Positions 6,471 through 13,155 of a stretch of 13,155 bases of DNA are shown here, one piece after another (the stretch's first letter is position 1; the number at the start of each line of letters is the position of its first letter). Below the pieces are notes generated by a model. That model was given only the letters and a program-made list of their open reading frames with translations, was not told where the DNA came from and did not search any database. This DNA comes from Chloroflexota bacterium (GTDB lineage: Bacteria > Chloroflexota > Anaerolineae > J102): assembly GCA_003353825.1 (NCBI GenBank), contig PIVW01000120.1:1-13155 (forward strand), in the 5' to 3' direction. The translations under genes were made by a program, and so were the position numbers.

Positions 6471-7994
6471 ATGGCTCGAGCCAGGATAAGAGATCGTCGT
6501 GAACAGCGCCGCGCTCGTCGCGAACAGGCTGCCAACCAAATCCAAATAGCGCAACCTCTGTTCAAGTTGCCAATCTACGAAATTTTGGGGGAAGAAGGCA
6601 TCGAGCAGGTTCACATGAATTCAATGCGTATCCTCTCGGAAATCGGCATTGCCTTTTTGGATGACCCCGAAGCGCTGGGGATATTAAGGGATCATGGGGT
6701 AAAGGTTCAAGACGAGGTCGCTTACTTTAATGAAGATGATGTTTTGGCCTATGTCTCAAAGGCGCCCAGCCAGTTCATACAATTGGCTCGTAATCCGGAA
6801 CGAAATGTCGTCATTGGTGGCGACTACCTCTGTTTCGCGCCAGTCTATGGCCCGCCGTTCGTCCTCGATCTGGAAGGGGGGCGGCGCCATGCTACCTTGT
6901 TAGATTTCCAGAACTTCGTCAAACTGGCCTATCTCAGCCCTTACATTCACCATTCCGGCGGCACAATCGTCGAACCCACTGACCTGCCCCCATCGACTCG
7001 CCACCTGGACATGCTGTACAGCCATATCAAGTATAGCGACAAAGCCTTTATGGGCTCGGTGATGTCAGCAGAAAACGCTGCCGACAGCGTGTCCATAGCC
7101 GAGATACTGTTCGGGACAGAGGAGATTCGTAAATCACCCGCCCTGCTATCATTGATCAATATCAGCAGTCCCCGCAGGCTCGATGACCGCATGCTGGGCG
7201 CGCTCAAGGTCTATGCCCGGGCCCGGCAGGCCATCATCATCACCCCATTCATTCTCTCTGGCGCCATGTCCCCCGTATCCATGGCTGCCACCCTGGCCCA
7301 ACTCAATGCCGAGGCCCTTGCGGGTATCGTATTTGCTCAGATGGTCGAGCCTGGTACACCGGTCGTCTATGGTTCATTTCAGACGAATATCGACCTGCAA
7401 AGTGGCGCCCCCGTATTTGGCTCACCCGAAAGCCAGATCGCCCTGTTTGTCAGCGCCCAACTGGCCAGACGCTACAACCTGCCCTTCCGCAGCGGGGGCA
7501 TGCTCGCCAGCGCCAAGATCCCCGACGCCCAAGCAGGCTATGAATCAATCATGACGATGTTACCAGGAATTATGACTCAGGTCAATTTCATTCTCCATGC
7601 TGCGGGATGGTTGGAGGGAGGGCTTACGGCCGGGTACGAGAAATTCGTGCTCGACTGCGAGATATTGGGCGCTTTCCTCACGTTTCTGAAAGGTCTTGAT
7701 CTCTCTGATGACGCTTTCGCTCTCGATGCAATTGCTTCCGTACCACCGGGTGGGCATCATCTCGGTACTGAGCACACCGTACGAAATTTCCGGACGTCCT
7801 TCTACCGATCCGACCTGATGGACTATAACTCCGCCGAGCAATGGCAGGCCGAGGGCTCACAAGACGCCTATACGCGTGCCAACGTAAAATACAAACAAAT
7901 GTTAAGGCGTTACCAACCCCCCGAATTGGATGGGGCAATTGACCAGAATTTGTTATCATTCATCGATCGACGCAAAGCTGAGTTGAAGAGATAG
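6471..7994 (+). CDS. MttB-family (trimethylamine methyltransferase-like) methyltransferase without pyrrolysine
   Basis: The 507-residue cytoplasmic protein belongs to the MttB/COG5598 superfamily. Visible family stretches include ASAKIPDAQAGYESIMTML, ILHAAGWLEGGLTAGYEKFV and PPGGHHLGTEHTVRNFRTSF near the C-terminus. These enzymes move a methyl group from an amine to a Co(I) corrinoid protein. The true trimethylamine enzyme has an in-frame amber codon read as pyrrolysine. Here the equivalent region (about 340-350, FRSGGMLASAK) is read through with ordinary codons, as in MtgB-type enzymes that act on glycine betaine, proline betaine, carnitine and similar quaternary amines. The N-terminus is unusually Arg-rich (RARIRDRREQRRARREQ). 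The gene follows gntR by 37 bases and precedes the flavoprotein by 29 bases. Its corrinoid partner is probably the last gene of the cluster. Which quaternary amine it uses cannot be told from sequence. Confidence 0.93.
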   Translation: MARARIRDRREQRRARREQAANQIQIAQPLFKLPIYEILGEEGIEQVHMNSMRILSEIGIAFLDDPEALGILRDHGVKVQDEVAYFNEDDVLAYVSKAPSQFIQLARNPERNVVIGGDYLCFAPVYGPPFVLDLEGGRRHATLLDFQNFVKLAYLSPYIHHSGGTIVEPTDLPPSTRHLDMLYSHIKYSDKAFMGSVMSAENAADSVSIAEILFGTEEIRKSPALLSLINISSPRRLDDRMLGALKVYARARQAIIITPFILSGAMSPVSMAATLAQLNAEALAGIVFAQMVEPGTPVVYGSFQTNIDLQSGAPVFGSPESQIALFVSAQLARRYNLPFRSGGMLASAKIPDAQAGYESIMTMLPGIMTQVNFILHAAGWLEGGLTAGYEKFVLDCEILGAFLTFLKGLDLSDDAFALDAIASVPPGGHHLGTEHTVRNFRTSFYRSDLMDYNSAEQWQAEGSQDAYTRANVKYKQMLRRYQPPELDGAIDQNLLSFIDRRKAELKR

Positions 7995-8023
7995 CATAAC
8001 CATCACAGGAAAGGAGAGAATCT

Positions 8024-10540
8024 ATGAGTTCACTTCCCCTAAAAACAGACGTCCTTATCATCGGCGCAGGCATTGTCGGCAATAGCATGGCTTACCATCT
8101 CGCCCGCCTGGGTTGGGGTAACATCGTGCTGGTCGACAAAGGTCCGCTGCCCAACCCCGGCGGTTCCACCGGCCACGCCTCTAATTTCATCTTCACCGTC
8201 GATCATTCCAAAGAGATGGCGCTCCTCACTCTTGACAGCGTCGAGCAATACAAGGAGATGGGTGTTTTCACCCAGAGCGGCGGCATCGAAGTGGCCCGCA
8301 CCGAAGCACGCATGCAGGAACTCACCCGCCGTCTGACCTCGTCTCTATCCTGGGGAATCGAATCAAGACTGGTAACACCGGCCGAAGTCAAGGCGATGGT
8401 CCCGTTCATCGATGAAGAGATAATCCTCGGTGGCTTCTATACCCCCGGCGTAGGCGTTGTGGACTCGGTGCGAGCCGGCACCATTATGCGAGAGCGGGCT
8501 GCACAGATGAGCGATCTCAGCATCTTCCATAATACCGAAACGTTAGACGTATATGTCGAGGAAGGCCATGTCAGGGGCGTAAAGACGGAACGGGGTGACA
8601 TCGAAGCCAGTACCGTCGTCATCGCCTGTGGCGTCTGGAGCCCACGCATCGCCAAAATGGCCGGAGCCACCATCCCCCTGACGCCCATGGTGCATCAGAT
8701 GATCAGCGTTGGCCCCATTCCCTTGTTCGAACAGACGGTGGGCGAGATCGAGTATCCAATCGTGCGGGATATGGACACAAACATGTACGAGCGCCAGAAT
8801 GGAAGCGACATGGAGGTTGGTTCCTACGCACACCGGCCCATCTACCACGAAGCAGATGAGATTCCTTCCAACGAACAGGCCAGACTCTCCCCCACTGAAT
8901 TGCCCTTTACTGAGGATGATTTCGAGCTGCAATTCGAGCAATCACTGGAATTGATGCCAGAGATCCTGGGGGATGAGAGCGCGGGTATTCGCCACGCCAT
9001 CAATGGCCTGCTTTCGCTTACCTCTGACGGGTTACCGCTCCTGGGCGAAACGGTGGAAGTGAAGGGCCTGTGGTCGGTGGCAGCGGTCTGGATCAAAGAA
9101 GGCCCGGGCATCGGGCGAGCCGTGGCCGAATGGATGACACATGGTTACAGCGAAATCGACCTGCACTCCTCTGATATCGCCCGTTTCTATGATTGTGGAC
9201 GCACCAGAGCGCATATCTTTGGGCGCACAGGCGAAGGCTTTAACAAAACCTACGGCATCGTTCATCCCAGCGAACAGTGGGAATCTAACCGATACGTGCG
9301 GGTCAGTCCTTTCCACGCCCGCACCTCGGCCCTCGGCGCCGTTTACTTCGAGACCGCCGGGTGGGAACGGCCGCAGTGGTATGAATCCAACCAGGTACTG
9401 TTAGAAGAATATGGCGATAGGCTCATGGACCGCCCGGCAGAGTGGGAATCCCGCTGGTGGTCGCCAAGCATCAGCGCAGAGCATCTGGCCATGCGAGATC
9501 GGGGCGCCATGGTCGATCTCACCGCCTTCGCCATTTTCGATATCTCCGGACCTGGCGCTCTGAACTATATCCAACACCTTGCCGTCAATCAGATGAACGT
9601 CCCCATCGGCAGGGCGATCTATACCCCCTTACTGGGTGTCAACGGAGGTATCAAGGCCGACCTGACCATTATGCGCCGGGGTGAAAATGCATTCCGTGTA
9701 GTCAGCGGTGGCGGGGATGGCGCCCGTGATAAAAAATGGTTTAAGGATAACCTCCCCGACGACGGCTCGGTCGTCTTCGAAGACAAAACCTCGGCTTTAT
9801 GTACGGTGGGACTGTGGGGACCCCACGCCCGGGATGTCCTGCGAGCTGTAACGGTGGACGATGTCTCAGACGAAGCATTCCCCTATGGCTACGCTAAAGA
9901 CATTACCATCGGCCCAATAAAAGCCTGGGCACTGCGCATCTCCTATGTGGGTGAATTGGGCTGGGAGATCTACACGAGCATGGAGCAAGGTCTACGCCTG
10001 TGGGACTGTCTGTGGGAGGCAGGTCAGGCTTATGGGGTCGTCCCCGCCGGCATCGGCGTCTACGGCACGACCGCTCGATTGGAAAAGGGCTACCGCCTGT
10101 TCGGGGCTGAATTGGAGTCGGACTATAATCCCGTCGAGGCGGGGCTGGCTCGGCCCAAGGTCAAGCGAGAGAAGTTCATCGGCAGAGAGGCTTATCTCAG
10201 AGCGCGTGCTGAGGAACCGGCCGCCTTGCTTTGTACACTTACGGTTGATGATCACACATCTGCGGCCGGCGCCCCCCGTTACATGCTGGGTCGAGAGCCA
10301 ATTCTCACGCCCGATGGCGCTGGCATTGTGGATAACCACGGCCGCCGCTCCTATGTCACCAGCGCCGGATCCGCGCCCTCTGTGGGCAAACACATTTTAA
10401 TGGCTTATCTTCCGCCATACTATGCACAGGTCGGTACCAAGCTGGCGGTGGAATACATGAACGAACGCTATCCTGTCACTGTTGCAGTTGCCGGCAGCAC
10501 ACCACTCTTCGATCCGGAGGACAGCCGCATGAAAGGGTAA
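8024..10540 (+). CDS. Two-domain FAD/folate oxidoreductase of the dimethylglycine/sarcosine dehydrogenase family
   Basis: The protein has 838 residues. Residues 1-385 form a DAO-type FAD domain with a dinucleotide motif IIGAGIVGNSMAYHLARLG (12-30) and GSTGHASN (48-55), where His 51 sits at the place of the covalent-FAD histidine of relatives. The linker contains YFETAGWERPQWYE (441-454), typical of dimethylglycine and sarcosine dehydrogenases. Residues about 470-838 form a GcvT-like tetrahydrofolate-binding domain with ISYVGELGWEIY (639-650) and RLEKGYRLFGAELESDYNPV (685-704). Such enzymes oxidise an N-methyl group, hand electrons to ETF and produce 5,10-methylene-tetrahydrofolate. AAGGAG eight bases before ATG supports the start. 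It is followed twelve bases later by etfB, so electron transfer to that ETF is likely. Dimethylglycine, sarcosine or another N-methyl compound are all possible substrates; there is no mitochondrial-type presequence and the protein is cytoplasmic. Confidence 0.92.
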   Translation: MSSLPLKTDVLIIGAGIVGNSMAYHLARLGWGNIVLVDKGPLPNPGGSTGHASNFIFTVDHSKEMALLTLDSVEQYKEMGVFTQSGGIEVARTEARMQELTRRLTSSLSWGIESRLVTPAEVKAMVPFIDEEIILGGFYTPGVGVVDSVRAGTIMRERAAQMSDLSIFHNTETLDVYVEEGHVRGVKTERGDIEASTVVIACGVWSPRIAKMAGATIPLTPMVHQMISVGPIPLFEQTVGEIEYPIVRDMDTNMYERQNGSDMEVGSYAHRPIYHEADEIPSNEQARLSPTELPFTEDDFELQFEQSLELMPEILGDESAGIRHAINGLLSLTSDGLPLLGETVEVKGLWSVAAVWIKEGPGIGRAVAEWMTHGYSEIDLHSSDIARFYDCGRTRAHIFGRTGEGFNKTYGIVHPSEQWESNRYVRVSPFHARTSALGAVYFETAGWERPQWYESNQVLLEEYGDRLMDRPAEWESRWWSPSISAEHLAMRDRGAMVDLTAFAIFDISGPGALNYIQHLAVNQMNVPIGRAIYTPLLGVNGGIKADLTIMRRGENAFRVVSGGGDGARDKKWFKDNLPDDGSVVFEDKTSALCTVGLWGPHARDVLRAVTVDDVSDEAFPYGYAKDITIGPIKAWALRISYVGELGWEIYTSMEQGLRLWDCLWEAGQAYGVVPAGIGVYGTTARLEKGYRLFGAELESDYNPVEAGLARPKVKREKFIGREAYLRARAEEPAALLCTLTVDDHTSAAGAPRYMLGREPILTPDGAGIVDNHGRRSYVTSAGSAPSVGKHILMAYLPPYYAQVGTKLAVEYMNERYPVTVAVAGSTPLFDPEDSRMKG

Positions 10541-10552
10541 TGGCTGTAACAC

Positions 10553-11317
10553 ATGAACATACTCGTATGCATCAAACGGGCGCCGGACACAGGCGCCAAG
10601 ATCTCGCTCACTGAGGATCAGCGCGGCATCGATACGCGCTATCTGGGCTTTACCGTAAGCCCGCACGAAGAATGCGCGGTCGAAGAAGCCGTGCGCCTGA
10701 TCGAAAAGCATGGTGGAACCAGCACCGTGCTCACCCTGGGGCCTGATGAAGCCGCAGAGCAGTTGCGGGCGGCGATGTCCATTGGCATCGATAATGCCAT
10801 ATTGCTGGCAACCGACGGCAGTGAGTGGGACCCCCTTGCAACCTCGAGGGCCATCGTCGATGCGGTTCGCGCCCAACAGGAAGTGGGCACGACGTTCGAT
10901 TTGCTACTGTTCGGCAATGAGTCTGCCGATTCCGGCGGTTATCAAGTGGGGATACGCGTCGCTCACGCCCTGGATCTGCCATGCGTAACCGGGATCAAAG
11001 CTATCGACTACCAGGACGACATCGTTCGGGCCAAGCGAGAAGGTGGGGGCGGGTGGGAGATCTTTGAGATGCCTTTGCCGGCCGTTTTCACGGTCAAGGA
11101 AGGGATCAATCTCCCGCGCTATCCCTCTCTGCCAGGACGAATGAGAGCCAAGAAGAAGCCCATCGAACGTATCGAGCCGGCGTTGAGCCCTGGTGGCCCC
11201 GAAATGATCAGGCTGGCAGTACCGAAGGAACAGAAGAGCCAGGTCGTGGTACTGGGTGAAGGCGCGGAAGGGGCGCCCAAGATCGTCGAAATCTTGCAGG
11301 ATTTAGGATTGGTTTAG
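10553..11317 (+). CDS. etfB: Electron transfer flavoprotein, beta subunit
   Basis: The 254-residue protein is the small ETF subunit, which holds AMP (or a second FAD in bifurcating forms) and joins EtfA. It shows the N-terminal MNILVCIKRAPDTGAKI, the nucleotide loop LLLFGNESADSGGYQVG (about 117-133) and the family signature VKEGINLPRYPSLPGRMRAK followed by KKPI (181-204). Length is normal. It starts twelve bases after the flavoprotein and ends two bases before etfA, so translation is probably coupled; the ribosome binding site is weak. Its placement suggests it takes electrons from the dimethylglycine-dehydrogenase-like enzyme and passes them to an ETF:quinone oxidoreductase encoded elsewhere. 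Whether it bifurcates cannot be decided from sequence reading alone. Confidence 0.94.
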   Translation: MNILVCIKRAPDTGAKISLTEDQRGIDTRYLGFTVSPHEECAVEEAVRLIEKHGGTSTVLTLGPDEAAEQLRAAMSIGIDNAILLATDGSEWDPLATSRAIVDAVRAQQEVGTTFDLLLFGNESADSGGYQVGIRVAHALDLPCVTGIKAIDYQDDIVRAKREGGGGWEIFEMPLPAVFTVKEGINLPRYPSLPGRMRAKKKPIERIEPALSPGGPEMIRLAVPKEQKSQVVVLGEGAEGAPKIVEILQDLGLV

Positions 11318-11319
11318 CT

Positions 11320-12288
11320 ATGATACTCGCACTGATCGAACATGATCGAGGGAAATTAAACGAAGCGTCGCTAGAAATGCTCCAACTCGGCCGCGAGCTC
11401 GCGGCCGAGTTGGACATGCCACTGGAGGCAGTCCTTATCGGTGAGGAGGCTCAGGATCTGGCCGAGAAAATGCCCGCCTATGGCGTTTCAAAAGTCCATC
11501 TGGTCCGGCACGAGCGCTTGCATGACTATACGGCGGAGGCCTGGGGACACAGTATTGTTCAACTCGCCCGGTCAGAGAGCGCACAGGTCGTCTTGGCTGC
11601 CGGTACAGATCGGGGCAATGAGGTTATGGCACATGTAGCTGCTCGAGCCGACCTTCCGTTGGCAAGCAATTGCACGGTGATCCGGGCAGGCGATCCCTAC
11701 CGGGTGTCAAGGTTACGGTGGGGCGGAAGTCTCCTGGAAGAAGCCTACCTCGATGGGGGCCTAAAACTGATCACCGTAGCAGAACACGTCATTGCGATGG
11801 AAGAGATCTCAAACCCAGCTGAACTCGAAGTCAACACCTTCACGCCCCTACTCGAAGACAAGGATTTCCGAGTACGCATCATTGAGCGAGAGACTGTAGG
11901 AGGTGACAAGATCTCATTGGCGGATGCCCGCGTGGTGGTCAGTGGTGGCCGCGGCGTTGGTAGCGCCGAAGGGTTCTCTGTACTGGAAGCGTTGGCAGAA
12001 CGCCTGGGTGGTGCAGTTGGCGCCTCGCGCGTGGCGACCAACAATGGCTGGCGTTCTCATGCCGATCAGGTGGGGCAGACCGGCGCCCGCATCGCCCCCG
12101 ACCTTTACATCGCCTGTGGTATCAGCGGCGCCATTCAGCACCTGGTTGGATGTAAGGGATCGAACAGAATCCTGGTCATCAACACTGACCGAGAAGCCCC
12201 CATTCTCTCTAGAGCCGATTACGCCGCCATCGGCGACCTGCATGAGATCCTTCCCGCCGTAATTGCTGAACTCAACAAGCTCCCCTGA
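11320..12288 (+). CDS. etfA: Electron transfer flavoprotein, alpha subunit
   Basis: The 322-residue protein is the FAD-carrying ETF subunit. The C-terminal FAD domain is complete: VVVSGGRGVGSAEGF (205-219), GAVGASRVATNNGWRSH (231-247), QVGQTGARIAPDLYIACGIS (250-269), GAIQHL (270-275) and INTDREAPI (287-295). The N-terminal Rossmann-like domain (about 1-185) is normal in length. It begins two bases after the etfB stop, a standard etfBA pair. Residues 21-32 (LQLGRELAAELD) are encoded by a perfect 34-bp palindrome. The gap to the corrinoid gene is 61 bases, with no terminator seen. Its expected partner is the flavoprotein two genes upstream. Confidence 0.95.
   Translation: MILALIEHDRGKLNEASLEMLQLGRELAAELDMPLEAVLIGEEAQDLAEKMPAYGVSKVHLVRHERLHDYTAEAWGHSIVQLARSESAQVVLAAGTDRGNEVMAHVAARADLPLASNCTVIRAGDPYRVSRLRWGGSLLEEAYLDGGLKLITVAEHVIAMEEISNPAELEVNTFTPLLEDKDFRVRIIERETVGGDKISLADARVVVSGGRGVGSAEGFSVLEALAERLGGAVGASRVATNNGWRSHADQVGQTGARIAPDLYIACGISGAIQHLVGCKGSNRILVINTDREAPILSRADYAAIGDLHEILPAVIAELNKLP
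11381..11414. repeat. Perfect 34-bp palindrome inside etfA
   Basis: The left arm TCCAACTCGGCCGCGAG (11381-11397) is followed without a gap by its exact reverse complement (11398-11414), centred on a GAGCTC. The next base pair outside does not match. It encodes an amphipathic helix of EtfA. In mRNA it could form a very stable GC-rich hairpin about 60 bases after the start codon. Confidence 0.9.
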
Positions 12289-12337
12289 AATTCGTGAACA
12301 CAAACGCACGTATTCTCGCAGCTTACGCCAGTCAACT

Positions 12338-12343
12338 AGGAGG
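12338..12343 (+). promoter_or_regulatory. Ribosome binding site deciding the corrinoid protein start
   Basis: AGGAGG lies six bases before ATG 12350. A longer frame from TTG 12263 overlaps the end of etfA, has no such site and adds residues unlike the family, so the shorter form is chosen. Confidence 0.85.
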
Positions 12344-12349
12344 CAGGCA

Positions 12350-13066
12350 ATGAGCGACAATGAAGAAATTATCCTTAGCGAATTATCAACCGAAGAACTG
12401 CTCGAATTGATGCAAGAAGACGTTTACGACGGTTACGTTGATGAAATCGTGGAGGAGGTGCAGGAAGCGCTATCTCGGGGCATGACGCCATACGAGGTAC
12501 TTACGCAGGGTCTGGTTGCCGGCATGGATGTTGTCGGAGCGGATTTTCGTGATGGGATATTATTTGTGCCAGAAGTTCTGATGGCAGCCAAAGCCATGAA
12601 GGCAGGCATGGGAATTCTCCGTCCACTCCTGGCCGAAACAGGCGCTCCCACTATGGGAACCGCCGTTATCGGTACGGTCAAGGGTGACATCCATGATATC
12701 GGTCAGAACCTGGTCAGCATGATGTGGGAGGGCGCTGGTTTTGACGTCTACAACATCGGTATCAACAACTCGGTTGAAGATTACATGGCCGCCATCGAGG
12801 AACATAACCCGAACATCCTGGGCATGAGCGCCCTTTTGACGACCACCATGCCTTATATGAAAGTCGTTATCGACGCACTCGTGGAAGCGGGTATCCGCAA
12901 TGAAATGACCGTATTGGTCGGTGGCGCCCCTCTGAGCGATGCTTTTGCCGAAGAGATCGGTGCAGATGCTTATTGCCGCGATGCAGCGGTGGCGGTTGAC
13001 GTTGCCAAGAAATTCATGAAGATTCGACAAAGCGTAGTGGTTCTCTGGGATTTCGCGTGGTGCTGA
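12350..13066 (+). CDS. Corrinoid (cobalamin-binding) methyltransferase protein, MtgC/MttC-like
   Basis: The 238-residue protein carries a methyl group on cobalamin between two methyltransferases. Residues about 12-98 form the helical cap domain (LVAGMDVVGADFRDGILFVP, then EVLMAAKAM). Residues about 102-225 form the B12-binding Rossmann domain with GTVKGDIHDIGQNLV: Asp 113, cobalt-ligating His 115 and Gly 118. SALLTTTMPYMK (160-171) and VGGAPLS (190-196) complete the binding site. It matches the small corrinoid proteins that pair with MttB-family enzymes. The last fifteen residues (RQSVVVLWDFAWC and the residues before) are an unusual hydrophobic tail; relatives usually stop around the KKFM position. 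The mttB-like gene at the front of the cluster is the likely partner. The second methyltransferase to tetrahydrofolate is not in view. Confidence 0.93.
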   Translation: MSDNEEIILSELSTEELLELMQEDVYDGYVDEIVEEVQEALSRGMTPYEVLTQGLVAGMDVVGADFRDGILFVPEVLMAAKAMKAGMGILRPLLAETGAPTMGTAVIGTVKGDIHDIGQNLVSMMWEGAGFDVYNIGINNSVEDYMAAIEEHNPNILGMSALLTTTMPYMKVVIDALVEAGIRNEMTVLVGGAPLSDAFAEEIGADAYCRDAAVAVDVAKKFMKIRQSVVVLWDFAWC

Positions 13067-13072
13067 TTTTTT

Positions 13073-13116
13073 CCACACTATATCTAGGCGCTGGCACAAC
13101 CAGCCACTAGGTGTGG
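13073..13116 (+). other. Nested hairpin after the corrinoid gene, possible terminator or RNA element
   Basis: Nested complementary arms follow the stop codon by six bases: CCACAC (13073-13078) with GTGTGG (13111-13116), CTAG (13084-13087) with CTAG (13107-13110), and CTGG (13091-13094) with CCAG (13100-13103) around a CACAA loop. A five-base bulge and a 3/3 internal loop separate the stems. No T-tract follows, though six T run just before it, so on the minus strand it would resemble an intrinsic terminator. It could also be the base of a larger leader element cut by the window edge. Confidence 0.4.
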
Positions 13117-13155
13117 GGGCATCATCGACTGAAATTCGTGATCGTCACGCGAAGT

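Noticed and set aside
9992..10876. Long antisense open frames inside the flavoprotein and etfB genes
   Set aside because: They overlap confidently identified genes, lack ribosome binding sites and motifs, and are shadows of GC-rich coding sequence.
12263..12349. Longer corrinoid protein starting at TTG 12263
   Set aside because: It would overlap etfA, has no ribosome binding site, and the added residues do not resemble the family; AGGAGG precedes ATG 12350.
12560..13099. 179-codon minus-strand frame opposite the corrinoid gene
   Set aside because: It is the mirror of a conserved B12-binding domain and shows no family features of its own.
13084..13130. Cobalamin riboswitch near the corrinoid gene
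   Set aside because: A GCCACTAG string loosely recalls the B12 box, but the rest of the conserved core is not visible and the element lies downstream of the gene.
1..13155. CRISPR array, tRNA or rRNA genes
   Set aside because: No regularly spaced direct repeats, cloverleaf-like sequences or rRNA signatures were seen on either strand.

Overview
The window looks like a piece of a bacterial chromosome, probably from an environmental genome. A tentative guess is Chloroflexota (Anaerolineae-like). This rests on the gene mix (non-pyrrolysine MttB, dimethylglycine-dehydrogenase-like protein, SpoIIE-type phosphatase, CPBP protease) and on repeat-rich spacers with a CTCTGCG-type repeat. No rRNA or tRNA gene is present to settle the taxonomy. 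TGA is used as a normal stop by several intact genes.

Left part (1-5734) is a patchwork. Bases 1-796 are the end of an IS5-family insertion sequence whose minus-strand transposase is broken by an in-frame TGA and runs off the window. Next come about 640 bases without a convincing gene, only a degraded reading frame. Then follow an intramembrane CPBP protease, a 690-residue membrane-anchored SpoIIE/PP2C phosphatase, a minus-strand remnant resembling DUF6916, and a small 102-residue unknown protein. A 548-base spacer holds a 9-bp tandem motif, a 128-bp element bounded by perfect 15-bp inverted repeats, and a plausible promoter.

Right part (5735-13066) is one co-oriented, tightly packed cluster: GntR/FCD regulator, MttB-family methyltransferase without pyrrolysine, two-domain FAD/folate dimethylglycine- or sarcosine-dehydrogenase-like protein, EtfB, EtfA, and a cobalamin-binding corrinoid protein. 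Read together, these suggest stepwise removal of N-methyl groups from a quaternary amine such as a betaine. In this scheme MttB moves the first methyl to the corrinoid protein. The flavoprotein then oxidises remaining N-methyl groups, passing the one-carbon unit to tetrahydrofolate and the electrons to the adjacent ETF. The GntR protein probably senses the substrate or a product. The second methyltransferase (corrinoid to tetrahydrofolate) and a corrinoid reactivase are not in the window. Substrate and pathway are inferences from family knowledge; the gene families themselves are clear from sequence.

Smaller structural oddities are a perfect 34-bp palindrome inside etfA and a nested hairpin just after the corrinoid gene.
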